64,000 nt of DNA from the NCBI RefSeq assembly GCF_001874645.1, contig NZ_CP017886.1, positions 434,001 through 498,000 of the forward strand, given 5' to 3'. This DNA comes from Pseudomonas frederiksbergensis (GTDB lineage Bacteria > Pseudomonadota > Gammaproteobacteria > Pseudomonadales > Pseudomonadaceae). The position numbers and the translations under genes were made by a program. Below are positions 33,303 through 42,357 of this stretch, one piece after another. Every line of letters starts with the position of its first letter. Position 1 is the stretch's first letter. The notes below the pieces were generated by a model. The model saw only the letters and a program-made list of their open reading frames with translations, did not search any database and was not told where the DNA came from.

Positions 33303-34237
33303 ACCCATTGCGGACATTCATCCCAAGGCTGTAGGTTCACAGTTTGGCCAGGAGTCGGGGCGCTCGTTATGACGTTTTCAACGTGAGCGCTCAATCGTCC
33401 TCGCGGAGTGCTTTGACTCGACCGTGCTTTCCTGCGTTGGCAAGAGCAGAATGCATCCACTGCGAATGGTATCATGGGGTCTACCTGGACGTTTGCTTCG
33501 TAAGCTTTTGGCGCCCCTCTGCCTTCGGCCCCAACTGACAGCAACAGCGGCGGGTCAAATCTATAGACAGCCTGCACCAACAACTAAAGTATCTGGCTAG
33601 GTAGCCGAAAACTGCTTAAGCACCACGGATTGGAATCTCTCATGAGCATGTTCGACGACGTCATTGAAGCAATTCTCTCGCCTTTCACAATTATAACTGA
33701 CGCTTGGGACAAAATCGTAATCAAGATTGCGGGGAAGCGAATCGCCGTGCTTGGAGCGAGGGGTGCCGGAAAAAGCACTTTGCTACATTTTCTGAGCACT
33801 GGCACCCTCAATACAGTGAATGCCCAAACAGTTTCGAATGAGAGAGTTGCGTCCAATCGACTTTCTTTGCAAGATTTAAAATTCGAACTCAAAGCAACGC
33901 TTGACGTCCCTGGTGGCGCAGATGCTAAAGAGGATTGGCATAGGCTATACAACACAGCTGACTACGCCCTGTACCTAATCAAAGCCTCTTCTATTGATGT
34001 TAGTCGTGTCCAGCGAGACCTAGGGCTTGCAGAAGTGTGGCAGAAAGCGCTGAAGGACAACGGCAAGAAGGCACCGATTCTTATAGTGATAGTCACTCAC
34101 ATGGATAAAATTGATGGCTATCTTACTGCCAGCTCTGCGATCAAGGGAGACTTTAGAGACAACTTCATAAGAGTGCAGCTTGAGGCCGGGCTTTCTAAGC
34201 TGGACTTGCCCCTATAAAACCGGACACCAACTCCCCG

Positions 34238-35113
34238 TTAAATTGATGCTACTGCGAAGCGCCTGAACTCCCTCGGCGAGCGATAGTTCAAGGCGCTGTG
34301 CGGATGCTGCTCGTTGTAATGTTCGAAGGCAATGGCCAGGTTACGCAGCGCCGTTTCTCGATCCGGCTTGGGCATGTGCGCCACGTAATCCCGCTTGATC
34401 GTCTTCACGAAGCTCTCTGCCATGCCGTTACTCTGTGGGCTGCGCACCGGTGTGGTCACCGGCTGCAAGCCGATCTGTCGAGCAAACAGGCGCGTCTGTT
34501 CGGCGGTGTAGGCCGAACCGTTATCGCTGAGCCACTGCACCGGCGTTGCAGGCAGTTGATCACTGAAGCGCTTCTCCACGCTTTCCAACATCAAGTCGCG
34601 GATGTCATCGCCGCTGTACCCGGTTGGGCTCGCGACCCAGCCGATGGCTTCGCGATCACAGCAGTCCAGGGCGAAGGTCACGCTCAGTTTGGCGCCGTCC
34701 TCGCAACGGAATTCAAAGCCGTCCGAGCACCAACGCGTATCGCTGGTTTGCACCGCAATACGGCCTTCGTGCCGACGCGGCACGCCGGGTTGTTTGATCC
34801 GGCGCTCAAGCAGCAGGTTGTGATCACGCATCACCCGGTAAACCCGCTTCACGTTGATCGCGGGTAGCAACTGGGTTTCACGGGCGCGACGCAGCAATCC
34901 CCAGACTCGACGGTAGCCATAGCTGGGCAGTTCGCTGACCTGTTGCTGGATTTCGGCCACCAACTCAGCGTCGTTCACAGGCCTGCTTCGCCGTGTCTTG
35001 GGTGATACCGATTGCTTGATTCGAACCGTTAATTGCGAGCGCGCCACACCGAGACATTCGCTGACCAGCTTCACTGGTCGTCCCCCGGCAACAAGGGTGA
35101 GTGCGCAATCCAT
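34238..35113 (-). CDS. IS3-family transposase OrfB (DDE integrase)
   Basis: 291 residues. HTH_21-type N-terminus ([13 protein letters not shown]), then the DDE residues: [23 protein letters not shown] and [15 protein letters not shown]. It lies in the -1 frame relative to OrfA, with a 43-base overlap near an AAAA slip site (CGA AAA TGG), as in IS3-family frameshifting. Confidence 0.9.
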   Translation of the reverse strand: MDCALTLVAGGRPVKLVSECLGVARSQLTVRIKQSVSPKTRRSRPVNDAELVAEIQQQVSELPSYGYRRVWGLLRRARETQLLPAINVKRVYRVMRDHNLLLERRIKQPGVPRRHEGRIAVQTSDTRWCSDGFEFRCEDGAKLSVTFALDCCDREAIGWVASPTGYSGDDIRDLMLESVEKRFSDQLPATPVQWLSDNGSAYTAEQTRLFARQIGLQPVTTPVRSPQSNGMAESFVKTIKRDYVAHMPKPDRETALRNLAIAFEHYNEQHPHSALNYRSPREFRRFAVASI

Positions 35114-35463
35114 TTTCGCGACCGGGCGATCTCCACGGCCTCTTTGAGGATTTCCGCTTCCATCGTTTTCTTGCCCAACATCCGTTGCAGTTCACGGATC
35201 TGCTTGAGCGCATCGCTCAGCTCGGAGGCCGGCACCACGGCTTCGCCCGCGCTGACCGCCGACAGGCTGCCGTCCTGATACAGCTTGCGCCACAGGAATA
35301 ACTGGTTGGCATTGATGCCGTTGCGCCGAGCGACTACCGATACACTTTGCCCTGGCTCAAGACTCTCGCGAACCATGGCCAGTTTTTGCTCTGGGCTCCA
35401 GCGGCGCCGCCGCTCCTGGCCCAAAAGCTCCCCACTCTTATCGTTGCTGTTAGTCATAAACAT
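35071..35463 (-). CDS. IS3-family transposase OrfA
   Basis: 130 residues. The helix-turn-helix [20 protein letters not shown] and [20 protein letters not shown] is typical of IS2-type OrfA, followed by a leucine-zipper-like segment ([20 protein letters not shown]). Confidence 0.88.
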   Translation of the reverse strand: MFMTNSNDKSGELLGQERRRRWSPEQKLAMVRESLEPGQSVSVVARRNGINANQLFLWRKLYQDGSLSAVSAGEAVVPASELSDALKQIRELQRMLGKKTMEAEILKEAVEIARSRKWIAHSPLLPGDDQ

Positions 35464-35626
35464 AACCGTTTGCCTATCCCTTATCGTAAGGGGGAAACGG
35501 TGTCCTGTCTTTCATGGGGCTCGTTCATAAGCTAAATACACGACCAAAAATAATCCTCGGATCATTTGATGTCGACTCCAGAATGAAGTCGACAGTTCAG
35601 CATTTAATCCAGGTCATGGGGTCTAT

Positions 35627-36115
35627 ATGAAAGCTCTAGCGTTTTACGCGCAGGCGCTCGACAATAGGTCTAGCGACACTATGCTCAACGAAAACAGCGA
35701 GATAATTTCAGTCTCAGAACAGAGACAGAAAACCTTGTCGAAAATATCCCATGTGACCGCAGACGGGAAACTAGCAGCCTCTGGAGATGGATGGAAAATA
35801 TTCCATCTTAAAAATTATTTCGTAGCGCAGATAACAACATCCGAAAGTGATTCGCTCGGAAGATCCGCACCGATTGTGTGTTTGATTGATAGTCAAAATA
35901 GTCCTGATGATGTTGATGTTGATGTTGATATTCAAATGAAAACGTTTCTATCCCGAGTAAACCGGACAGTCGATGCACCAAGACTAGATGAGCTTCTCCA
36001 GAATCTGCGAATTTATCAAAAAAAAAGATCTCAACGCGATTCTTTGGCAGGAAGCATGAGATGGATCCAGGAAATAATCAGCTGGATAGTTAGATTCATT
36101 CGTAGTCGCCACTAG
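35627..36115 (+). CDS. Second gene of the GTPase operon
   Basis: 162 residues. The ATG overlaps the GTPase stop (ATGA). The N-terminal two thirds look alpha-beta, including a short DVDVDVDI run. The C-terminus (MRWIQEIISWIVRFIRSRH) is a basic amphipathic or membrane-seeking helix. The family is unknown. Since the insertion blocks the upstream gene, its expression now depends on readthrough or an IS-end promoter. Confidence 0.65.
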   Translation: MKALAFYAQALDNRSSDTMLNENSEIISVSEQRQKTLSKISHVTADGKLAASGDGWKIFHLKNYFVAQITTSESDSLGRSAPIVCLIDSQNSPDDVDVDVDIQMKTFLSRVNRTVDAPRLDELLQNLRIYQKKRSQRDSLAGSMRWIQEIISWIVRFIRSRH

Positions 36116-36136
36116 TAAACGAGAGTAAAAATCTGA

Positions 36137-36907
36137 ATGTCATTGTTTCCGGAAAGTCACTCCAAGCGCAGAGCGATCTTAGTCCTTAACGAGTCAGATA
36201 TCGAGCACTGTCGCTACGACCTGCCACCAGACGAGCGGAGTTTTTTATATAGTGAAGAAGCGTTTGTTTTGCCGACCTCCGCGCTATCTTCAAAAGAAGA
36301 ATGCCTTGCCCTGACCAACATCCTTGACTCTGATCAGGTAAGGCATGGCAATATACTTATCCAAAGCCCTTACGATAGAGACGTATATGCTGAACTGCCG
36401 GAGGCTAAAGAAGTATTTTCAATGGAAAAAATGCGCCACTTTACTAGGCTTTGCCAGATTCTAGGTGCGTCAAAGGTGCAGATCAAGCAAGTGGACATTA
36501 CAAAAGAAGGGGCAACCTCCACTCTCAATCTAGAAGGCCGCACTACTCTAGCGACAGCCGAAGTATGTTATGAAAGCTCAATTTCAAAAGTTCTAAAAAA
36601 CGTGTTTTCAATTAGCAGTAGCTATTCCGGCGGACAACCTGACATTACAGGGGCCGAGCAGTACCTTCGTAAAAACCTGCTTTGGAATGACTCTGTGCTA
36701 CGTGGGCTTGTAGAGCAGCGCGGTCATCAAAGCAACCAAATAAAGGATCAAAATATTTGTATCAACCTAACACGGGAAGCCAACAAAAGCCTGAGCGTGG
36801 CCGCAAAATTAAATTTACCAATAAAAAATATTGGAATTCAGGCAAACTATAGAGAGGTCGCTAGCGCCTCTGAGGAGTTAAGCTTAACAATGAACGTGGT
36901 TTTTTAA
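36137..36907 (+). CDS. Third gene of the GTPase operon, putative effector
   Basis: 256 residues, 21 bases after the previous stop. An N-terminal alpha-beta domain (AILVLNESDIEHCRYDLPPD) precedes a C-terminal beta-rich half with alternating polar and nonpolar strands (AKLNLPIKNIGIQANY, then EELSLTMNVVF). This could be a membrane-inserting or oligomerising surface. No homologue is recognised. The order of GTPase, small protein with amphipathic tail and beta-rich protein suggests one functional system. Confidence 0.65.
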   Translation: MSLFPESHSKRRAILVLNESDIEHCRYDLPPDERSFLYSEEAFVLPTSALSSKEECLALTNILDSDQVRHGNILIQSPYDRDVYAELPEAKEVFSMEKMRHFTRLCQILGASKVQIKQVDITKEGATSTLNLEGRTTLATAEVCYESSISKVLKNVFSISSSYSGGQPDITGAEQYLRKNLLWNDSVLRGLVEQRGHQSNQIKDQNICINLTREANKSLSVAAKLNLPIKNIGIQANYREVASASEELSLTMNVVF

Positions 36908-37065
36908 TGCCGCACTTACTTCTGAGACAGCTTGATGGCCGCCCTGGCTCGCTAGCGCTTAACCCTTCCTACGTTTCGTAAACAGCCATCCTCCTCAGTT
37001 TTATACGGTTGTCGGCTAATAGCCGAGTGCCCCCCACCAAGGATAGCGTTGGGTCGATATCAGCC

Positions 37066-37110
37066 GATCACGACTGACCGCTTTTGGCCGATAGCTGCCG
37101 CTTATGGAGG
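37066..37110. repeat. Pseudomonas intergenic repeat unit
   Basis: GACTGACCGCTTTTGGCCGATAGCTGCCG-type sequence (core CCGCTTTTGGCC) with partly inverted partners to 37160. Related units lie at 38098, 49690, 50196, 50905 and 57690. 36908-37277 contains no gene that I can support. Confidence 0.55.
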
Positions 37111-37277
37111 GCAGCTTTCGACTCGAAGCTGTCAGCCAGGACGTAGCTATCGGCTAAGGCGGCTCGATGGCGCAGTTCACAGAGGCCATGTTGATACCGG
37201 ACTAATCCGTCGCTAGCCTCAGCAAATCCCAATCCTTGATGCTCGAAGTGATTATAGATTAGAAGTGTCATCGTAAA

Positions 37278-38003
37278 TCAGCTTGAAAACTCGGCATCCT
37301 CCTCTTTCTTTAGAAAAAGATCGGCATATTGCAAAATAATATCAGCATAGGAACCTACCAGACCCATAATAAAATTAAACACATCAACAACCATTAATGG
37401 TGACAGCTTATGCTTCTTGTGCCCGTCATAGCCACTATTATGCGAATAGTCATTTCTAATTCTAAGAAGCTTGGCACAGAAATCATCCGGCAAGCTGGGA
37501 AGAATTACGTTGAACAGCACACTAGAAAGCCTAGCAATTTGATTTGGATCATGGAGCGTTGCTCTTGATAGAGCAGCCTTTAAGACCTCATAACTTTGGC
37601 AGCCCTTAAGCTTTAAGTAAGCTTTATCTTTATCATTTAACTTTTCAATCTGGCTTACTGCTAGCTCAGCATGGCTCGACTTATCAAGAATTACAGAAAA
37701 CAAATCGTGAACAAAGCCCTCATATGCTGAGACGATGCCGACCATCATAACCCCACAGAGAAATTGACTGCTTTTTTCTGCGGAGCTTTCCATCACCGGG
37801 AATGAAATGCTTATCGATTCCATATTGTCTTTAAATTGGAAAAGCTTATCCTGCATTGACAACAACAAACTTACCCACTCGCCGCTTTCCTCTACCTGCC
37901 CTCCCCAGAAATCCATGTCTCTTAAGGCCGCCTCCAACTCCCGCTCGTTCTCGTCCCAATCAAACTCTAACTCCCCAACCCTAGAACCACTATCATCATT
38001 CAT
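37278..38003 (-). CDS. HEPN-like protein (predicted RNase-type domain)
   Basis: 241 residues, nearly all helical. LLRIRNDYSHNSGY near 187-200 contains R-N-D-Y-S-H, the RX4H signature of HEPN domains such as the MAE_28990 group, which act as RNases in toxin-antitoxin and abortive-infection systems. An upstream acidic N-terminus of about 50 residues could be regulatory. No antitoxin-like partner is adjacent. It is convergent with the GTPase operon. Confidence 0.65.
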   Translation of the reverse strand: MNDDSGSRVGELEFDWDENERELEAALRDMDFWGGQVEESGEWVSLLLSMQDKLFQFKDNMESISISFPVMESSAEKSSQFLCGVMMVGIVSAYEGFVHDLFSVILDKSSHAELAVSQIEKLNDKDKAYLKLKGCQSYEVLKAALSRATLHDPNQIARLSSVLFNVILPSLPDDFCAKLLRIRNDYSHNSGYDGHKKHKLSPLMVVDVFNFIMGLVGSYADIILQYADLFLKKEEDAEFSS

Positions 38004-38059
38004 TTTTTAACCTACATAATATGAAGTATTAACCATGGTGCCAGCATTGTCGAAAATTT

Positions 38060-38097
38060 ACGATTTAGCCAATCTGTGCATCGACCGGTTGAATCCA
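38060..38097. mobile_element. IS30 right-end scar
   Basis: ACGATTTAGCCAATCTGT-GCATCGACCGGTTGAATCCA matches 33260-33300 of the intact IS30 except for one missing T, and it is followed directly by CAGCCGAAAGCGGTCC, the intergenic repeat in inverted orientation. It is the 3' end of a vanished IS30 copy. 38098-38636 holds repeat-like DNA and no gene that I can support. Confidence 0.8.
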
Positions 38098-38638
38098 CAG
38101 CCGAAAGCGGTCCTTGGCGAACGACCATCCTGGGTCGATTGCTGCCCTTCGCAACTGGCAGAAATCGGCCAAAGGCGAACGATCGTGACCGACAATCCTC
38201 GGCCAGTCCCCGGTCATTTGCGATTGGTTGCTCCAGTGTCAGTGTGTCCTTGTTCTCGCGAGCAACAATTCTCTATCTGCAAGGTCGTTTAGTACATGCA
38301 TTTTCCCGTGACAGTTGCGGCACAGTGCGACACTGCAGCCACCGAGCTCTTCATGGCGCTATTCCTATGGCTAAGTCCGTGAGATCCACAGACTCAACCG
38401 GTCGTCATCCTATCCGATTCAAACACCGCAAAGCATTAGGTCAACTAGCTACCTTCCAAGGTTCGATAAGGGTCGAATGCAGCCCTTCCTAACCGACAGC
38501 TTTTGATGAGGTCACTCGACAAACGCTTTAAAGCGCATCTCTAGATGGGTTTCGGTAAGCGTGCATTTCCATCTGTCTTAGGATTAACCGTAGGCAGACA
38601 TAAACGTTAGCCACCCCCAATGATGGCAAATAGACATG

Positions 38639-38764
38639 ATGCGCAAGAAGTTGCGCACTCACCGTCCTGAAAACACTGCCCTATCCTGCTCCAGGCCATG
38701 TCACACAAGGCCTGTAGCCAAGTGCGCAAGAAGTTGCGCAGCACTGCGCAACTTCTTGCGCACT
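38639..38764. repeat. Large palindromes upstream of hcp
   Basis: TGCGCAAGAAGTTGCGCA (itself a 7-base inverted repeat) occurs near 38639-38656 and 38723-38740, and its reverse complement is at 38745-38762. The last two form a perfect 21-base inverted repeat, 38721-38764, with a 2-base loop. It could be an RNA hairpin or a binding site for a regulator of the hcp unit, about 170 bases upstream of the gene. Confidence 0.7.
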
Positions 38765-38932
38765 TTAGCGACTCTTCCTACATCAAAACAGGGAATGTCT
38801 GACGCAGGTAACGCATATCTCCTTGATTTATATGCGAAACGCACTACATGGCACGAAGCTTGAAGTGTAGGAGTACCCACCGGGCGATCTCGCCTCCCGG
38901 GCACCCTCATTTATTTAGCAAGGAGAGCATCC

Positions 38933-39451
38933 ATGGCTACACCAGCGTATATGTCCATCACTGGCACCAAACAAGGTCTGATCACCGCCGGTGCATTCAC
39001 CGCTGATTCGGTTGGCAACACCTACCAGGAAGGTCACGAAGACCAGGTCATGGTTCAGGGTTTCCAACACGAAGTGATCATCCCGCGTGACCCGCAGTCC
39101 GGCCAACCAACCGGCCAACGCGTTCACAAGCCAGTGAAAATCACCAAGGTTTTCGACAAGTCCTCGCCACTGCTGCTGGCGGCTCTGACTTCCGGCGAGC
39201 GTCTGACTTCGATCGAAATCAAGTGGTACCGCACCTCGGCTGCCGGCACCCAAGAGCACTACTTCACCACCAAGCTTGAAGACGCGATCATCGTCGACAT
39301 CAAAGACTACATGCACAACTGCCAAGACCCGGCGAACTCGCACTTCACTCACCTGGAAGACGTAGAGTTCACCTACCGCAAAATCACCTGGACCCACGAA
39401 GTATCCGGTACTTCGGGTTCCGATGACTGGCGTTCCCCGGTCGCTGGCTAA
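38933..39451 (+). CDS. hcp: Hcp, T6SS tube protein
   Basis: 172 residues, the usual length. The start MATPAYMSITGTKQG, HEDQVMVQGFQHEVIIPRD and HPVKITKVFDKSS-type KPVKITKVFDKSSPLLL match Hcp. Hexameric rings stack into the inner tube that carries effectors. AAGGAGAG precedes the ATG. It heads an auxiliary island with vgrG, an adaptor and an RHS effector; no sheath or baseplate genes are in the window. Confidence 0.93.
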   Translation: MATPAYMSITGTKQGLITAGAFTADSVGNTYQEGHEDQVMVQGFQHEVIIPRDPQSGQPTGQRVHKPVKITKVFDKSSPLLLAALTSGERLTSIEIKWYRTSAAGTQEHYFTTKLEDAIIVDIKDYMHNCQDPANSHFTHLEDVEFTYRKITWTHEVSGTSGSDDWRSPVAG

Positions 39452-39584
39452 GTCTGGCCGACCGTTACAAAACATCGGCCAGCTCTGCTGGTCGATGTTG
39501 TTTGCGCCACCCAAGAATTCTTGCATTCGTTGAGCGCCCACGTGGGCCTCGACGGATGCTGCTGCACTGCACGAGGAACAACGG

Positions 39585-41627
39585 ATGTTCGCGCCGGCCA
39601 ACCAGACTCACTTCAGCCTGACCGTAGAAGGTCTTGCGAACGATCTTCAGGTACTCGCCCTCACCGGTCGAGAAGCCATCAGTCAGCCCTTTCAGTTCGA
39701 CGTCGAACTGGTCAGTGAACAACCGTCCCTGGACCTCGAAAGCCTGTTGCACAAACCGGCGTTTTTACAGCTCGCGCAAAACGGCACCGGCATTCACGGG
39801 CAGATCTATCGCGTGGCCCAAGGCGATGCCGGTAAACGCCTGACTCGCTATTCGGTGACCCTGCGTCCGCAGCTGTCTTACCTGGCGCACCGCATCAACC
39901 AGCGCATTTTCCAGAACCTCAGCGTGCCGAAAATCATCGGCCAGGTCCTCGAAGAGCACGGCATCCAAAGCAATGCCTATGAATTCAACGTCGGGGCGAT
40001 TTATCCCGAGCGCGTGTATTGCGTTCAGTACGATGAATCGGACCTGCATTTCATCCAGCGCCTGTGCGAGGAAGAAGGTATCCACTACCACTTCCAGCAC
40101 AGCGCCACCGCGCACAAGCTGGTGTTCGGCGATGACCAGACGGTGTTCCCGAAACTCGCGCCCGTGGCCTACCAGCAAGACTCCGGCATGGTCGCCAACG
40201 ACCCGGTGATCAAGCGCTTCGACCTGCGCCTGGAAACCCGCACCAGCCGCACCACCCGTCGCGACTACGACTTCGAAAAACCGCGCATCACCCTCGAAAG
40301 CGAGTCCCGTGGGGACACCAAACCGGACCTCGAAGACTACGACTACCCAGGCCGTTTCATCGACCGCGAACGCGGCAAGCACCTGGCCAAGCGAAGCCTT
40401 GAACGCCACCGCAGCGACTACCAACTGGCCGAAGGCAAAAGCGATCAGCCGCTGCTGGTCAGCGGGCATTTCCTCGCCTTGAGTCAGCACCCCAAAGCCA
40501 AGTGGAACGACCTCTGGCTGCTCACCGAAATTCTCCACGAAGGCAAACAGCCGCAAGTGCTCGAAGAGTCGGTGACCAGCGACACCACCGACCTTAAGGA
40601 CGACTTCCACCAGGGTTACCGCAACCGCTTTCAGGCCACGCCGTGGGACGTGCCAAACCGGCCGCCGCTGGTACACCCAAAGCCGCGCATCCTCGGCAGC
40701 CAGAGCGCGGTGGTCACCGGCCCCAAAGGTGAAGAGATCCACTGCGACCAGTACGGTCGAGTGAAGGTGCAATTCCACTGGGACCGCGAAGGTCAGGCCG
40801 ACGACAAGACCAGCTGCTGGTTACGCGTCTCGTCCGCCTGGGCCGGCGCGCACTACGGCGGCATCGCCATCCCGCGGATCGGCATGGAAGTGCTCGTCAC
40901 CTTCCTCGAAGGCGACCCCGACCAGCCGCTGATCAGCGGCTGCCTGTACCACAAGGAAAACGTCGTCCCCTACGACCTGCCGGCCAACAAGACCCGCAGC
41001 ACCTTCAAAACCCTCAGCTCACCCGGTGGCGGTGGCTACAACGAGCTGCGCATCGAAGACAAGAAAGGTCAGGAACAGATCTTCCTGCACGCCCAGCGCG
41101 ACTGGGATGAAAACATCGAACACGACCAGAAGATCCGCGTCGGCAACGAGCGCCACGACACCGTCGAGGCCAACAGCTACAGCGAGTTCAAGGCCGAAGA
41201 GCACCACACCGTCTACGCCGACCGCAAAGTCGAAACCCGCGCCAACGATCACCTGACCGTCGGCGTAAACCAGCACATCAAAATCGGCACCGGCCAGTTC
41301 ATCGAAGCCGGTCAGGAAATCCACCTCAGCAGCGGCCTGAAAGTCGTGCTCGAAGCCGGCAGCGAACTGACCCTCAAGGGCGGCGGCAGCTTCATCAAGA
41401 TCGACGCCAGCGGCGTGACCCTCAGCGGCCCGGCCATCAACATGAACAGCGGTGGCAGCCCCGGCAGCGGAACCGGCGCGGCACCACTGATGCCCGGCGC
41501 ACTCAAGCAGGCCGACGCCGACAAGGCCGGCGCAGTGCTGACCCCGGCGCAAATCAACACCCTCAAGCGCAACGCGCCGTTCTGTGAAGAGTGCGAAAAG
41601 TGCAAGGCAGGTGCCTGTGCCATCTGA
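39585..41627 (+). CDS. vgrG: VgrG, T6SS spike
   Basis: 680 residues. The N-terminal gp27-like and gp5-like regions are evident (ALTGREAISQPFQFDVELVS near 23-42; RVKVQFHWDREGQADDKTSCW near 392-412), followed by a beta-helix spike and a C-terminus rich in Gly and Cys (CEECEKCKAGACAI). No extra enzymatic domain is seen. It is the trimeric tip that carries the RHS effector. Confidence 0.92.
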   Translation: MFAPANQTHFSLTVEGLANDLQVLALTGREAISQPFQFDVELVSEQPSLDLESLLHKPAFLQLAQNGTGIHGQIYRVAQGDAGKRLTRYSVTLRPQLSYLAHRINQRIFQNLSVPKIIGQVLEEHGIQSNAYEFNVGAIYPERVYCVQYDESDLHFIQRLCEEEGIHYHFQHSATAHKLVFGDDQTVFPKLAPVAYQQDSGMVANDPVIKRFDLRLETRTSRTTRRDYDFEKPRITLESESRGDTKPDLEDYDYPGRFIDRERGKHLAKRSLERHRSDYQLAEGKSDQPLLVSGHFLALSQHPKAKWNDLWLLTEILHEGKQPQVLEESVTSDTTDLKDDFHQGYRNRFQATPWDVPNRPPLVHPKPRILGSQSAVVTGPKGEEIHCDQYGRVKVQFHWDREGQADDKTSCWLRVSSAWAGAHYGGIAIPRIGMEVLVTFLEGDPDQPLISGCLYHKENVVPYDLPANKTRSTFKTLSSPGGGGYNELRIEDKKGQEQIFLHAQRDWDENIEHDQKIRVGNERHDTVEANSYSEFKAEEHHTVYADRKVETRANDHLTVGVNQHIKIGTGQFIEAGQEIHLSSGLKVVLEAGSELTLKGGGSFIKIDASGVTLSGPAINMNSGGSPGSGTGAAPLMPGALKQADADKAGAVLTPAQINTLKRNAPFCEECEKCKAGACAI

Positions 41628-42357
41628 TCGCCTGACTCCCCGCAACTGGCTCGCCAACCGCCCGCTGCAAACCGGCGAGCGCTTGTACCTGATCATCAGC
41701 AACGCCAGCGATGCGGCTCCGCTCAACGACTTTTACCAGCAAGAAGCGACCACCGAACTGATCCCGATCTGGGGCGGCACACCCTACGCCGACTGGCAGC
41801 CGGTAATGCCGTACCTCGCCGAGCTGAAACCCGGCTCGGCGTTCCTTGAATGGATTGCCGAAACCGACGCCGAAGACTGGGGCTGGCTGGCGGTTTCCAG
41901 CAGTGCACCGGACGTGGTGTTCGAACACTTGCGCAGCCTGACCCAGGTGCGCATGCCGGATGGGACTGAAGTATTTTTCCGGTTTTGGGATGGGCGGCAT
42001 ATCTATCCGATCCTTGAAGGCCTCGGCGCTGGGGCGGGTGAAATTCTGCCGGTGTTTGAGCGCTACCTGATCAATGGCCAAAGCCTGGAAGTCGGTGTAC
42101 GAGGCGTGCCGCCGGCCAAGGCGTGGCCGTGGTGGGAAGTGCCGCAGAAGCTGCTCGATGCACTGGCGGAAAAAGACCACACCACCGTCGTCGACAACCT
42201 GATGCAGTGGCTGGGAGAGGACTGCCCGGAACTGTACTTCGCCCTCCCTGAGGACAACCTGCGCCACAAGGTCGAACGCTTCGTCCGTCAACAACCCAAT
42301 ACAGAAGATATGGCCGAGCGTCTTGCGGCTCAGCTGACAAAGGAAGTCACGTCATGA
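41617..42357 (+). CDS. DUF4123 effector-loading adaptor
   Basis: I take GTG 41617, seven bases after AAGGCAG; earlier starts (41584, 41611) overlap more of vgrG. 246 residues. The DUF4123 core is visible (LYLIISNASDAAPLNDFYQQ; PYLAELKPGSAFLEWI; FFRFWDGRHIYPIL). DUF4123 proteins (Tap/TEC) load effectors on VgrG. The gene overlaps both vgrG and the RHS gene by a few bases. Confidence 0.86.
   Translation: MPSDRLTPRNWLANRPLQTGERLYLIISNASDAAPLNDFYQQEATTELIPIWGGTPYADWQPVMPYLAELKPGSAFLEWIAETDAEDWGWLAVSSSAPDVVFEHLRSLTQVRMPDGTEVFFRFWDGRHIYPILEGLGAGAGEILPVFERYLINGQSLEVGVRGVPPAKAWPWWEVPQKLLDALAEKDHTTVVDNLMQWLGEDCPELYFALPEDNLRHKVERFVRQQPNTEDMAERLAAQLTKEVTS

Larger units (their letters stand above)
34213..35514 (-). 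mobile_element. IS3-family (IS2-like) element
   Basis: The imperfect terminal repeats contain GGACACC followed by a C-rich run: the left end at about 34213 (AACCGGACACCAACTCCCC) and the right end at about 35514 (ACAGGACACCGTTTCCCCC on the minus strand). Two overlapping transposase frames fill it. I see no clear target duplication. It sits inside the GTPase-like gene, oriented against it. Confidence 0.8.
33642..35630 (+). pseudogene. P-loop GTPase-like gene interrupted by an IS3-family element
   Basis: The 5' part (33642-34217) has an amphipathic N-terminus, Walker A GARGAGKST (about 38-46), a G3-like DVPGG and a G4-like VTHMDKID. It ends at a TAA supplied by the insertion. Beyond the element (35515-35630) an open frame continues (HKLNTRPKIILGSFDVDSRM) and ends in TGA overlapping the next ATG at 35627. 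The overlap shows that the gene was once the first member of a translationally coupled operon with 35627 and 36137. The G4 box lacks a standard N/TKxD, so nucleotide specificity is uncertain. Confidence 0.75.

Noticed and set aside
33642..34217. GTPase-like gene as an intact short protein
   Set aside because: Its stop codon comes from the IS3-family end, and the frame resumes beyond the element and overlaps the next gene.
34213..35514. Clear target-site duplication for the IS3-family element
   Set aside because: The bases flanking the best-aligned ends do not show a convincing 3-5 base direct repeat, so exact borders stay approximate.
39765..41726. Antisense frames of 337 and 235 codons opposite vgrG
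   Set aside because: They are shadows of the VgrG gene with low-complexity Val/Ala/Gly content and no start signals.
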